A stretch of DNA of 64,000 bases from Streptomyces rimosus (lineage in GTDB: Bacteria > Actinomycetota > Actinomycetes > Streptomycetales > Streptomycetaceae), in the NCBI RefSeq assembly GCF_008704655.1, contig NZ_CP023688.1, positions 1,984,001 to 2,048,000 on the forward strand, in the 5' to 3' direction. How positions within the stretch are numbered: position 1 is the stretch's first letter; every line of letters starts with the position of its first letter. The position numbers were made by a program, and so were the translations under genes. Under the pieces are notes generated by a model. The model was not told the origin of the DNA and ran no database searches. It was given only the letters and a program-made list of their open reading frames with translations. Shown here one piece after another: positions 8,135 to 15,987 of the stretch.

Positions 8135-8701
8135 ATGACCATCACCGTGACCACCTGGCACCTCGAACAGACCGCCCCCGACGACCTCGCCCCGGCCACC
8201 GCTCCCCCGGCGGAGCAGCGGGTGGAGATCGTCCGTGCGGAAGTGGCGTCGCCTGAATTCAGCCGGTTCCTGTACGCGTCCGTCGGTGGGGACATCGCGT
8301 GGACGGACCGGCTGGGGTGGTCGCCCGCGCGGTGGCGGGAGTTCCTGGGGCGGCCGGGGGTGGAGACCTGGGTGGCGTACGAGCGGGGGACGCCGGCCGG
8401 GTACATCGAGCTGGACGCGCAGCCCGAAGGGGTCGTGGAAATCAGCTACTTCGGCCTCCTGCCGGCGTTCCGCGGCCGCCGCATAGGGGGGCATCTGCTG
8501 ACGTACGGGACCGCGCGCGCCTGGGACCTGGCCGGGCGGTGGCCGGGGCGGGCGAAGACGCGACGGGTGTGGGTGCACACGTGCAGCCAGGACGGGCCGT
8601 ACGCGCTGGACAACTACCGTCGGCGGGGCTTCCGGGTGTTCGCGACCGAGGTGACGGAGGAGCCGGAGGCACCCGCTCCGGGTCCGTGGCCGGGCGTCTG
8701 A
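8135..8701 (+). CDS. GNAT-family N-acetyltransferase
   Basis: 188 residues. The GNAT fold is visible from AGYIELDAQPEGVVEISYFGLLPAFRGRRIGGHLLTYGTARAWDL in short pieces: the substrate strand, then beta-4 ISYFGLLP, then the acetyl-CoA pyrophosphate-binding loop FRGRRIGGHLL (R/Q-x-x-G-x-G/A pattern). The later VHTCSQDGPYALDNYRRRGF matches the usual acceptor-side helix with a conserved N-Y-x-x-x-GF. The substrate is unknown. The gene starts 109 bases from the divergent hypothetical gene and appears monocistronic, standing before the long leader of the sulfur operon. Confidence 0.88.
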   Translation: MTITVTTWHLEQTAPDDLAPATAPPAEQRVEIVRAEVASPEFSRFLYASVGGDIAWTDRLGWSPARWREFLGRPGVETWVAYERGTPAGYIELDAQPEGVVEISYFGLLPAFRGRRIGGHLLTYGTARAWDLAGRWPGRAKTRRVWVHTCSQDGPYALDNYRRRGFRVFATEVTEEPEAPAPGPWPGV

Positions 8702-8800
8702 GCGGAGGCGGGGGCTCCCGCCGGGAAGGGGAGGACCAGGGCCCCGCGGCCCGTCCCGCCGCGGCGTGACCGGCGTCACACCGTCTCGCCTTGCGGGACA

Positions 8801-8841
8801 CTCTTGTCCACACTCCGGACGGCGGTGGACTGGCTCAAGAG
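8801..8841 (+). promoter_or_regulatory. Inverted repeat upstream of the cysteine leader peptide
   Basis: CTCTTG at 8801-8806 pairs with CAAGAG at 8836-8841, and inner TCCAC pairs with GTGGA around 8807 and 8825. The structure sits just ahead of the leader ORF, where the promoter or an operator of the sulfur operon should be. It could be a regulator site or a hairpin in the 5' leader. Nothing here decides between them. Confidence 0.35.
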
Positions 8842-8861
8842 CGCCGTGACACGCTTCCGTC

Positions 8862-8945
8862 ATGTCTACAGCTGGAATTGCCTTGGTGAGTCGGCGGCAC
8901 GTCGACCTCGGCCGCATGTCCAGCGCCATCTGTCCGGCGGGCTGA
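8862..8945 (+). CDS. Cysteine-containing leader peptide of the sulfur operon
   Basis: A 27-codon frame reading MSTAGIALVSRRHVDLGR then MSSAICPAG, with one cysteine four codons from the stop (TGT at 8931-8933). Short peptides with the same ALVSRRHVDLxR-x-x-S-x-x-C pattern lie ahead of sulfur assimilation operons in streptomycetes, and cysteine-codon upstream ORFs act as cysteine-responsive attenuators in related actinobacteria. It ends 194 bases before the sulfite reductase start. The expected logic is that ribosome stalling at the Cys codon under cysteine limitation raises downstream expression. That is inference for this copy, and the peptide itself likely has no function as a product. Confidence 0.75.
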   Translation: MSTAGIALVSRRHVDLGRMSSAICPAG

Positions 8946-9139
8946 CAGTCTCAGCAACGTCATTCCTTTTCGCCGTCCCCATCGCCGCGGACGCGCGGGC
9001 ACCCTGATCCGACCTGCCCCGGACACCCTCTCACCAACACCTCGCACCGCTCCGTGACGAGGCACGTCTTCGCAGGTCATCGCAGGGCTGCCGCTGCCCG
9101 CTCCCGCCCTTACCGAGCCGCCCAGAAGGACGTACCGCC
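8946..9139 (+). promoter_or_regulatory. Leader/attenuator region between Cys peptide and sulfite reductase
   Basis: 194 non-coding bases lie between the leader ORF stop and the sulfite reductase ATG. No classic intrinsic terminator (GC stem plus U run) is visible. A weak stem CCTCG/CGAGG occurs around 9042-9063. Control may therefore act on translation initiation or through Rho rather than through an intrinsic terminator. Confidence 0.45.
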
Positions 9140-10837
9140 ATGGCCGCCACCTCCGATCGACCCAGCCCCGCCACGACCCGCCGCAAGGCCGGACGCCACC
9201 GCGGGGAGGGGCAGTGGGCCGTAGGTCACTTCACGCCGCTGAACGGCAACGAGCAGTTCAAGAAGGACGACGACGGTCTCAATGTGCGGACACGCATTGA
9301 GACGGTCTACGCGAAGACCGGGTTCGCCTCCATCGACCCCAACGACCTGCGCGGCCGGATGCGCTGGTGGGGCCTGTACACCCAGCGCAAGCCCGGGATC
9401 GACGGCGGCAAGACCGCGGTCCTGGAGCCCGAGGAGCTGGAGGACGAGTACTTCATGCTGCGGGTGCGCGTCGACGGCGGGCGGCTGAGCGTCGCGCAGC
9501 TGCGGGCCATCGGCGAGGTCTCCCAGGAGTACGCGCGCGGCACCGCGGACATCACCGACCGGCAGAACATCCAGCTGCACTGGGTGCGCATCGAGGACGT
9601 CCCGGCGATCTGGCGGAAGCTGGAGTCGGTGGGTCTGTCAACGACCGAGGCGTGCGGCGACTGCCCCCGCGTCATCATCGGTTCGCCGGTCGCGGGCATC
9701 GCGGCGGACGAGATCATCGACGGTTCGCCCGCGATCGCGGAGATCGAGCGGCGCTTCATCGGCAGCAAGGAGTTCTCCAACCTGCCGCGCAAGTTCAAGA
9801 CGGCGATCTCCGGGTCGCCGGTGCAGGACGTGGTGCACGAGATCAACGACGTCGCGTTCGTGGGCGTCGAGCACCCCGAGCACGGCCCCGGCTTCGACCT
9901 GTGGGTGGGCGGCGGCCTGTCCACCAACCCGCGGCTCGGCGAACGCCTGGGCGCGTGGGTGCCGTTGGCGGAGGTACCCGACGCGTGGGCCGGTGTGGTG
10001 GGGATCTTCCGCGACTACGGCTACCGGCGGCTGCGCAACCGCGCCCGCCTGAAGTTCCTGATGGCGGACTGGGGCCCGGAGAAGTTCCGGCAGGTACTGG
10101 AGGACGAGTACCTCAAGCGGAAGCTGATCGACGGCCCGGCGCCGGCCGAGCCCAGCAGCCGCTGGCGCGACCACATCGGGGTGCACCGCCAGAAGGACGG
10201 CCGGTTCTACGTGGGCTTCGCGCCGCGCGTCGGCCGGGTGGACGGTGCCACCCTCGTCAAGGTCGCCGAACTGGCCGCGGCACACGGCTCGGACCGTTTG
10301 AACACCACCGTCGAGCAGAAGATGATCATCCTCGACGTGGCGGAGGAGCAGGTCGAGCCGCTGGTCGCGGGGTTGGAGGCGCTGGACTTCCAGGTCCGCC
10401 CGTCGCCCTTCCGGCGCGGCACGATGGCCTGCACCGGCATCGAGTTCTGCAAGCTGGCCATCGTCGAGACGAAGGGCCGCGGCGCCGCGCTCATCGACGA
10501 GCTGGAGCGCCGGATGCCGGACTTCGAGGAGCCGATCACCATCAACCTCAACGGCTGCCCGAACGCCTGCGCCCGCATCCAGACCGCGGACATCGGCCTC
10601 AAGGGCCAGCTGGTGCTGGACGAGGACGGCAACCAGGTGGAGGGCTACCAGGTGCACCTGGGCGGTGCGCTCGGCCTCCAGGCGGGCTTCGGCCGCAAGG
10701 TCCGCGGTCTGAAGGTCACCGCGGCGGAGCTGCCGGACTACGTGGAGCGGGTGCTGACCAACTTCCAGGAGCAGCGCGAGGTGGGCGAGCGGTTCGCCAC
10801 CTGGGCCGCCCGCGCGGACGAGGGAGCGCTGAAGTGA
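9140..10837 (+). CDS. Assimilatory sulfite reductase (siroheme/4Fe-4S, ferredoxin-type)
   Basis: 565 residues, the expected size for a one-chain nitrite/sulfite reductase (SirA/CysI-like) that reduces sulfite to sulfide with six electrons. Two ferrite-reductase halves are present, and the cluster/siroheme ligands are intact: C431 and C437 in CTGIEFC, and C473 and C477 in NGCPNAC. The ATG follows GAAGGA. It heads the sulfur operon and overlaps the next gene by four bases (GTGA). In this setting, with APS reductase and ATP sulfurylase following, sulfite rather than nitrite is the likely substrate. Siroheme is probably supplied through the chelatase gene at 17759. The leader peptide upstream suggests control by cysteine supply. 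Confidence 0.93.
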   Translation: MAATSDRPSPATTRRKAGRHRGEGQWAVGHFTPLNGNEQFKKDDDGLNVRTRIETVYAKTGFASIDPNDLRGRMRWWGLYTQRKPGIDGGKTAVLEPEELEDEYFMLRVRVDGGRLSVAQLRAIGEVSQEYARGTADITDRQNIQLHWVRIEDVPAIWRKLESVGLSTTEACGDCPRVIIGSPVAGIAADEIIDGSPAIAEIERRFIGSKEFSNLPRKFKTAISGSPVQDVVHEINDVAFVGVEHPEHGPGFDLWVGGGLSTNPRLGERLGAWVPLAEVPDAWAGVVGIFRDYGYRRLRNRARLKFLMADWGPEKFRQVLEDEYLKRKLIDGPAPAEPSSRWRDHIGVHRQKDGRFYVGFAPRVGRVDGATLVKVAELAAAHGSDRLNTTVEQKMIILDVAEEQVEPLVAGLEALDFQVRPSPFRRGTMACTGIEFCKLAIVETKGRGAALIDELERRMPDFEEPITINLNGCPNACARIQTADIGLKGQLVLDEDGNQVEGYQVHLGGALGLQAGFGRKVRGLKVTAAELPDYVERVLTNFQEQREVGERFATWAARADEGALK

Positions 10838-11031
10838 GCGAGCGGGCCGCGCCGTTCTACTGCCCGTACTGCGGCGACGAGGACCTGCGCCCTTCCGAGG
10901 AAGGACACGGTTCCTGGGAATGCGGGGCGTGCAACCGCGCGTTCCGGCTCTCGTTCCTCGGGCTGCTGGCCAAGGGCGTCGCCGCCCCGGCCGGTCAGGC
11001 CGTCAACCGCCAAGGGGGCAGCGAGATATGA
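10834..11031 (+). CDS. Small zinc-ribbon protein of the sulfur operon
   Basis: 65 residues starting with GTG, overlapping the sulfite reductase stop (GTGA) and the cysH start (ATGA), so translation is coupled on both sides. Four cysteines form two knuckles, YCPYCGDEDLRPS and WECGACNRAF, a zinc-ribbon or rubredoxin-like arrangement, followed by a short hydrophobic LSFLGLLAKGVAAPA segment. Proteins like this sit in the same slot of streptomycete sulfur operons. The role is unknown; metal binding or delivery, or electron transfer to the reductases, are possibilities. Conserved placement and four cysteines make it a real gene. Confidence 0.82.
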   Translation: MSERAAPFYCPYCGDEDLRPSEEGHGSWECGACNRAFRLSFLGLLAKGVAAPAGQAVNRQGGSEI

Positions 11032-11735
11032 CGGTGATTCAGCACCGTACGGATGACGAATTGGCCGCGCTCGCCGAGCGGGCCGGACGCGACCTGGAGG
11101 ACGCCTCCCCGCTGGAGATCCTCACCTGGGCCGCGGAGACGTTCGGCAAGCGCTTCTGCGTCACCTCCTCCATGGAGGACGCGGTGGTGGCCCACCTGGC
11201 CTCGCGCGCCTTCCCCGGCGTGGACGTGGTCTTCCTCGACACCGGCTACCACTTCCCGGAGACCATCGGCACCCGCGACGCGGTGGAGGCGGTGATGGAC
11301 GTCAACGTCATCACGCTCACCCCGCGGCAGACGGTGGCCGAGCAGGACGCCGAGTACGGGCCGAAGCTGCACGACCGGGACCCGGACCTGTGCTGCGCGC
11401 TGCGCAAGGTCAAGCCGCTGGAAGAGGGCCTGGCCGGGTACGACGCCTGGGCGACCGGGCTGCGCCGCGACGAGTCGCCGACCCGCGCGAACACCCCCGT
11501 GGTGGGCTGGGACGCGCGGCGCCGCAAGGTGAAGATCGCGCCGATCGCGCGCTGGACGCAGGACGACGTGGACGCGTATGTGGCCGAGCACGGCGTGCTG
11601 GTCAATCCGCTGCTGACCGACGGCTACGCCTCGGTCGGCTGCGCGCCCTGCACCCGCCGGGTACTGGCGGGCGAGGACGCGCGGGCCGGCCGCTGGGCCG
11701 GCCGCGACAAGACCGAATGCGGGCTGCACGGATGA
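11028..11735 (+). CDS. cysH: Phosphoadenylyl/adenylyl-sulfate reductase
   Basis: 235 residues. The PP-loop-type nucleotide site and the sulfonucleotide reductase signature are present. Two cysteine pairs, C122-C123 (LCCALRK) and C205/C208 (CAPC), are the 4Fe-4S ligands that mark the APS-reducing type, and C231 in the C-terminal ECGLH motif is the catalytic cysteine that forms the S-sulfocysteine intermediate. The reaction is APS plus thioredoxin thiols giving sulfite and AMP. It overlaps its neighbours by four bases on both sides. Because the cluster pairs are intact, adenosine 5'-phosphosulfate is the preferred substrate, even though an APS kinase follows in the operon. Confidence 0.93.
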   Translation: MTVIQHRTDDELAALAERAGRDLEDASPLEILTWAAETFGKRFCVTSSMEDAVVAHLASRAFPGVDVVFLDTGYHFPETIGTRDAVEAVMDVNVITLTPRQTVAEQDAEYGPKLHDRDPDLCCALRKVKPLEEGLAGYDAWATGLRRDESPTRANTPVVGWDARRRKVKIAPIARWTQDDVDAYVAEHGVLVNPLLTDGYASVGCAPCTRRVLAGEDARAGRWAGRDKTECGLHG

Positions 11736-12337
11736 GCGGCCCCGGGGTGTCCGGCCATGGCGCGCCGGACCACGAGGACATACAGGACCTTCGGGAGCGA
11801 AAGATGACGGGCGCCACGGTGTGGCTGACCGGACTGCCCAGTGCCGGCAAGACCACGATCGCGTACGCGCTGGCGGAGCGGCTGCGGGGCGAGGGCCACC
11901 GCGTCGAGGTGCTGGACGGCGACGAGATCCGCGAGTTCCTCTCGGCGGGGCTGGGCTTCGACCGGGAGGACCGGCACACCAACGTGCAGCGCATCGGCTT
12001 CGTCGCCGAACTCCTGGCGAGCAACGGCGTCAAGGCACTGGTGCCGGTGATCGCGCCGTACGCGGACTCGCGGGAGGCGGTGCGCAAGCGCCACCAGCGC
12101 GAGGGCACGCCGTACCTGGAGATCCACGTGGCCACGCCCGTCGAGGTGTGCTCCGAGCGGGACGTGAAGGGCCTGTACGCGAAGCAGGCGGCCGGCGAGA
12201 TCTCCGGGCTGACCGGCGTCGACGACCCGTACGAGGAGCCCGAGTCGCCCGATCTGCGGCTCGTGACGCACGACCGGACCGTGCAGGAGTCCGCGGCGGC
12301 GCTGCACGCGCTGCTCACCGAGAGGGGACTGGCATGA
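11732..12337 (+). CDS. cysC: Adenylylsulfate kinase
   Basis: 201 residues, with a 24-residue N-terminal extension before the family domain; an alternative start at 11804 (MTGATVWLTGLPSAGKTT) with GGGAGCG upstream would give 177 residues, the usual CysC length. Walker A is GLPSAGKTT, and the APS-binding features DGDEIREFLS, RHTNVQRIGFVAELLA and the lid region around ERDVKGLYAKQAAGEI are all recognisable. It phosphorylates APS to PAPS. Since CysH here is of the APS-using type, PAPS may instead serve sulfation reactions. The gene overlaps cysH and cysD by four bases. Confidence 0.92.
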   Translation: MSGPGVSGHGAPDHEDIQDLRERKMTGATVWLTGLPSAGKTTIAYALAERLRGEGHRVEVLDGDEIREFLSAGLGFDREDRHTNVQRIGFVAELLASNGVKALVPVIAPYADSREAVRKRHQREGTPYLEIHVATPVEVCSERDVKGLYAKQAAGEISGLTGVDDPYEEPESPDLRLVTHDRTVQESAAALHALLTERGLA

Positions 12338-13278
12338 CGACCGCCGCTGCCGTGAGCCAGGGCACCGGGGACGCCGACAACCCGTACGCGCTCAGCCACC
12401 TGGACGCGCTGGAGTCCGAGGCGGTGCACATCTTCCGCGAGGTGGCGGGCGAGTTCGAGCGACCGGTGATCCTCTTCTCCGGCGGCAAGGACTCGATCCT
12501 GATGCTGCACCTGGCGCTGAAGGCGTTCGCGCCCGCGCCGGTGCCGTTCGCGCTGCTGCACGTGGACACCGGGCACAACTTCCCCGAGGTGCTGGACTAC
12601 CGCGACCGCACGGTGGCCCGGCACGGGCTGCGGCTGCACGTCGCCTCCGTACAGGACTTCATCGACCGCGGCGAGCTGCGCGAGCGCCCGGACGGCACCC
12701 GCAACCCCCTCCAGACGGTGCCGCTGCTGCACGCCATCGAGTCGAACCGTTTCGACGCGGTGTTCGGCGGCGGGCGCCGGGACGAGGAGAAGGCACGCGC
12801 CAAGGAGCGGGTGTTCTCGCTGCGCGACGAGTTCGGCGGCTGGGACCCGCGCCGCCAGCGCCCCGAGCTGTGGCAGCTCTACAACGGCCGGCACTCCCCC
12901 GGCGAGCACGTCCGCGTCTTCCCGCTGTCGAACTGGACCGAGCTGGACGTGTGGCAGTACATCGCCCGCGAGAAGATCGAGCTGCCCGCCATCTACTACG
13001 CCCACGAACGCGAGGTGTTCGCCCGGGGCGGCATGTGGCTGGCGCCCGGTGAGTGGGGCGGCCCCAAGGACGGCGAGAGCGTCGAGACGCGCCTGGTGCG
13101 CTACCGCACCGTCGGTGACATGTCCTGCACCGGCGCCGTCGACTCCGACGCGGCCACCATCGAGGCCGTCATCGCGGAGATCGCCGCCTCCCGGCTCACC
13201 GAGCGGGGCGCGACGCGGGCCGACGACAAGCTGTCCGAGGCCGCCATGGAGGACCGTAAGCGCGAGGGGTACTTCTAA
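12334..13278 (+). CDS. cysD: Sulfate adenylyltransferase subunit 2
   Basis: 314 residues, standard for CysD. The PP-loop SGGKDSILMLHLALKAF (about residues 49-65) binds ATP, and LHVDTGHNFPEVLDYRD and GGRRDEEKARAKERVFS are family signatures. With CysN it forms ATP sulfurylase, making APS from sulfate and ATP at the cost of GTP hydrolysis. The C-terminal block DKLSEAAMEDRKREGYF is highly conserved in CysD. The start overlaps the cysC stop (ATGA), and cysN begins two bases after the stop, so the two subunits are likely made together. Confidence 0.95.
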   Translation: MTTAAAVSQGTGDADNPYALSHLDALESEAVHIFREVAGEFERPVILFSGGKDSILMLHLALKAFAPAPVPFALLHVDTGHNFPEVLDYRDRTVARHGLRLHVASVQDFIDRGELRERPDGTRNPLQTVPLLHAIESNRFDAVFGGGRRDEEKARAKERVFSLRDEFGGWDPRRQRPELWQLYNGRHSPGEHVRVFPLSNWTELDVWQYIAREKIELPAIYYAHEREVFARGGMWLAPGEWGGPKDGESVETRLVRYRTVGDMSCTGAVDSDAATIEAVIAEIAASRLTERGATRADDKLSEAAMEDRKREGYF

Positions 13279-13280
13279 CC

Positions 13281-14630
13281 ATGAGCACGATTGTCGACCC
13301 GGTCGACGTGGCCGCCACGGCCACCTCACTGCTGCGCTTCGCCACCGCCGGCTCGGTGGACGACGGCAAGTCCACCCTGGTCGGACGGCTGCTGCACGAC
13401 TCGAAGTCGGTACTGGCCGATCAGCTCGAAGCGGTCGAGCGGGCCTCGCTGGGCCGCGGCCAGGAAGCCCCGGACCTGGCGCTGCTGACGGACGGGCTGC
13501 GGGCCGAGCGGGAGCAGGGCATCACCATCGATGTCGCCTACCGCTACTTCGCCACGCCCCGGCGGCGGTTCATCCTGGCCGACACGCCCGGCCATGTGCA
13601 GTACACGCGCAACATGGTGACCGGCGCGTCCACCGCCGAGCTGGCCGTGGTGCTGGTCGACGCCCGCAACGGCGTCGTCGAGCAGACCCGCCGGCACGCC
13701 GCCGTCGCCGCGCTGCTGCGCGTCCCGCACGTCGTCCTGGCCGTCAACAAGATGGACCTGGTGGACTACGCCGAGCCGGTCTTCGCGGCGATCGCCGAGG
13801 AGTTCACCGCGTACGCCGCCTCGCTGGGCGTCCCGGAGATCACCGCCATCCCGATTTCCGCGCTGGCGGGCGACAACGTGGTGACCCCGTCAACGAACAT
13901 GGACTGGTACGGCGGCCCGACGGTGCTGGAGCACCTGGAGACCGTGCCCGTCGTGGCCGACCCCTCCGAGGACCCGGCGCGCTTCCCGGTGCAGTACGTC
14001 ATCCGCCCGCAGACCCCCGAACTGCCCGACTACCGCGGATACGCGGGCCAGATCGCCTCCGGCGTGCTGCGCGTCGGCGACGCGGTGACGGTGCTGCCGT
14101 CGGGCCGTACGAGCACCATCGAGGCGCTGGACGTGCTGGGCCAGGCGGTGGACGTGGCCTGGGCGCCGCAGTCGGTGACCGTACGGCTCGCCGACGACCT
14201 GGACATCTCGCGCGGCGACCTGATCGCCCCGGCCGCCGCGCCGCCCGCCACCACGCAGGACGTCGAGGCGACCGTCTGCCACGTCGCCGACCGGCCGCTG
14301 AAGACGGGCCAGCGGGTGCTGCTCAAGCACACCACCCGTACGGTCAAGGCGATCGTCAAGGACATCCCGTCCCGGCTGACGCTCGACGACCTCTCCCAGC
14401 ACCCGGCGCCCGGCGAGCTGGCCGCCAACGACATCGGCCGGGTCGTGCTGCGCACCGCCGAGCCGCTGGCCCTGGACCCGTACGCCGACTCCCGGCGCAC
14501 CGGATCGTTCCTGCTCATCGACCCGGCGGACGGCACCACGCTGACCGCGGGCATGGCCGGGTCCGCGTTCGCCGAGGCGGCCGAGGCCGCTGCGGCACAC
14601 GCCGACGACGACGCGGAATGGGACTTCTGA
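13281..14630 (+). CDS. cysN: Sulfate adenylyltransferase subunit 1 (GTPase)
   Basis: 449 residues. EF-Tu-like GTPase motifs are complete: G1 GSVDDGKST, G3 DTPGH, G4 NKMD, plus the switch I region ERASLGRGQEAPDLALLTDGLRAER cut here into known parts. Two beta-barrel domains follow (from about residue 230). GTP hydrolysis by CysN drives APS synthesis by CysD. It is a stand-alone CysN, not fused to CysC as in some bacteria. The reading frame ends with an alanine- and aspartate-rich tail. A 219-base gap follows with only a doubtful 38-codon frame (14632-14748), so the downstream transporter genes may have a second promoter. Confidence 0.95.
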   Translation: MSTIVDPVDVAATATSLLRFATAGSVDDGKSTLVGRLLHDSKSVLADQLEAVERASLGRGQEAPDLALLTDGLRAEREQGITIDVAYRYFATPRRRFILADTPGHVQYTRNMVTGASTAELAVVLVDARNGVVEQTRRHAAVAALLRVPHVVLAVNKMDLVDYAEPVFAAIAEEFTAYAASLGVPEITAIPISALAGDNVVTPSTNMDWYGGPTVLEHLETVPVVADPSEDPARFPVQYVIRPQTPELPDYRGYAGQIASGVLRVGDAVTVLPSGRTSTIEALDVLGQAVDVAWAPQSVTVRLADDLDISRGDLIAPAAAPPATTQDVEATVCHVADRPLKTGQRVLLKHTTRTVKAIVKDIPSRLTLDDLSQHPAPGELAANDIGRVVLRTAEPLALDPYADSRRTGSFLLIDPADGTTLTAGMAGSAFAEAAEAAAAHADDDAEWDF

Positions 14631-14849
14631 CATGACCGGTTCCCTGGCCCTGGACGCCTTCTCGACGTTCGCGAAGGAGGGCGGCCGGATCGGCAGCGGC
14701 GCCCTGGGCAGCGGCCAGGGCGGCGTCGGGCGATGTGTGCGCCGATGACGTACCGCCATATGCCCCCCACGCCCCCCTTCCGACATCCCACCGCTCTGCC
14801 GGGCCCGCCGTAGGCGCTCGCCGCCCGGCCCTCCGAGAGGACCCCCTCC

Positions 14850-15956
14850 GTGCCTGCCGTACGACGCCGCCGCCTCCTCGCGGCCGCCGCCACCGTCCCC
14901 CTCCTGCTGGGCGCGCTCGGAGCGTGCGGCTACGGGTCCCGCGCCAAACAGGACAGCCAGGGGACGGTCGCGGCGAAGGGCCCGAAGACCGACGGGCTCG
15001 ACCAGGTGAAGGTCGGCTACTTCGCCAACACCACGCACGCCACCGCGCTGGTCGGCGACCAGAAGGGGTTCTTCCAGAAGGAGCTGGGCGGTACGAAGTT
15101 CGCGCCGTCGGTCTTCAACGCGGGCCCGGCCGAGATCGAGGCGCTGAACTCCGGCGCCATCGACATCGGCTGGATCGGCCCGTCCCCCGCGATCAACGGC
15201 TGGACCACCTCCAAGGGCAAGAGCCTGAAGATCATCTCCGGTTCGGCGTCCGGCGGCGTGTCGCTGGTGGTGAATCCCAAGAAGATCAAGAGCCTGGACG
15301 ACCTCAAGGGCAGGACCATCGCCACCCCGCAGCTGGGCAACACCCAGGACGTGGCGCTGCTCAACTACCTGGCCGAGAAGGGTTACAAGGTCGACGCCAC
15401 CACCGGCAAGGGCGACGTGACCGTGCAGCGCACCGAGAACAAGGTCACCCCCGTCGCCTTCCGGCAGGGCAGCATCGACGCCGCGTGGGTGCCCGAGCCG
15501 ACCGCCTCCAAGCTGGTCGCCGAGGGCGGCAAGGTGCTGCTGGACGAGAAGAAGCTGTGGAAGGACGGCAAGTTCGTCATCACGAACGTGATCGTCTCGC
15601 AGAAGTTCCTCAAGGAGCACCCGAAGGCCGTCGAGGCGGTGCTGCGCGCTTCGGTCAAGACCAACACGTACATCAGGACCCACCCCGCCGAGGCCAAGCG
15701 GGCACTCAACGACAAGCTGGCCACCGCGTCCGGCAAGGCACTGCCGCCCGACGTCATCGACCCGGCGTTCCGCAACACCGACGTCACCGACGACCCGCTG
15801 GCCGCCACCCTCCAGCAGGAGGCCGACCACGCGGTCCGGGCCGGTCTGCTGAAGAAGCCCGCCCTGAAGGGCATCTACGACCTGACGCTGCTCAACAAGG
15901 TGCTCAAGGCCGAGGGCAAGCCGGCGGTCGACGACGCCGGTCTCGGCGCCGAGTAG
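14850..15956 (+). CDS. Sulfonate-type ABC transporter substrate-binding lipoprotein
   Basis: 368 residues from a GTG start preceded by GAGAGGA. The N-terminus is a lipoprotein signal: RRRR, a hydrophobic run, then the lipobox LGAC with cysteine at about residue 28. The mature part is a periplasmic-binding fold of the SsuA/TauA/NrtA group, with KVGYFANTTHATALVGDQKGFF, FNAGPAEIEALNSGAIDIGWIGPSPAINGW and LDDLKGRTIATPQLGNTQDVALLNYL in sequence. It captures aliphatic sulfonates, taurine or sulfate-type ligands outside the membrane for the ATPase and permease that follow. Its position after cysN makes a sulfur source the most likely cargo. Confidence 0.88.
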   Translation: MPAVRRRRLLAAAATVPLLLGALGACGYGSRAKQDSQGTVAAKGPKTDGLDQVKVGYFANTTHATALVGDQKGFFQKELGGTKFAPSVFNAGPAEIEALNSGAIDIGWIGPSPAINGWTTSKGKSLKIISGSASGGVSLVVNPKKIKSLDDLKGRTIATPQLGNTQDVALLNYLAEKGYKVDATTGKGDVTVQRTENKVTPVAFRQGSIDAAWVPEPTASKLVAEGGKVLLDEKKLWKDGKFVITNVIVSQKFLKEHPKAVEAVLRASVKTNTYIRTHPAEAKRALNDKLATASGKALPPDVIDPAFRNTDVTDDPLAATLQQEADHAVRAGLLKKPALKGIYDLTLLNKVLKAEGKPAVDDAGLGAE

Positions 15957-15987
15957 TCCGCCGCACGCATCCCAGGAGGTGACCCCG

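Noticed and set aside
14632..14748. A 38-codon plus-strand frame right after cysN (MTGSLALDAFSTFAKEGG...)
   Set aside because: No ribosome binding site apart from the cysN end, low-complexity glycine tail, no family; kept only as a possibility.
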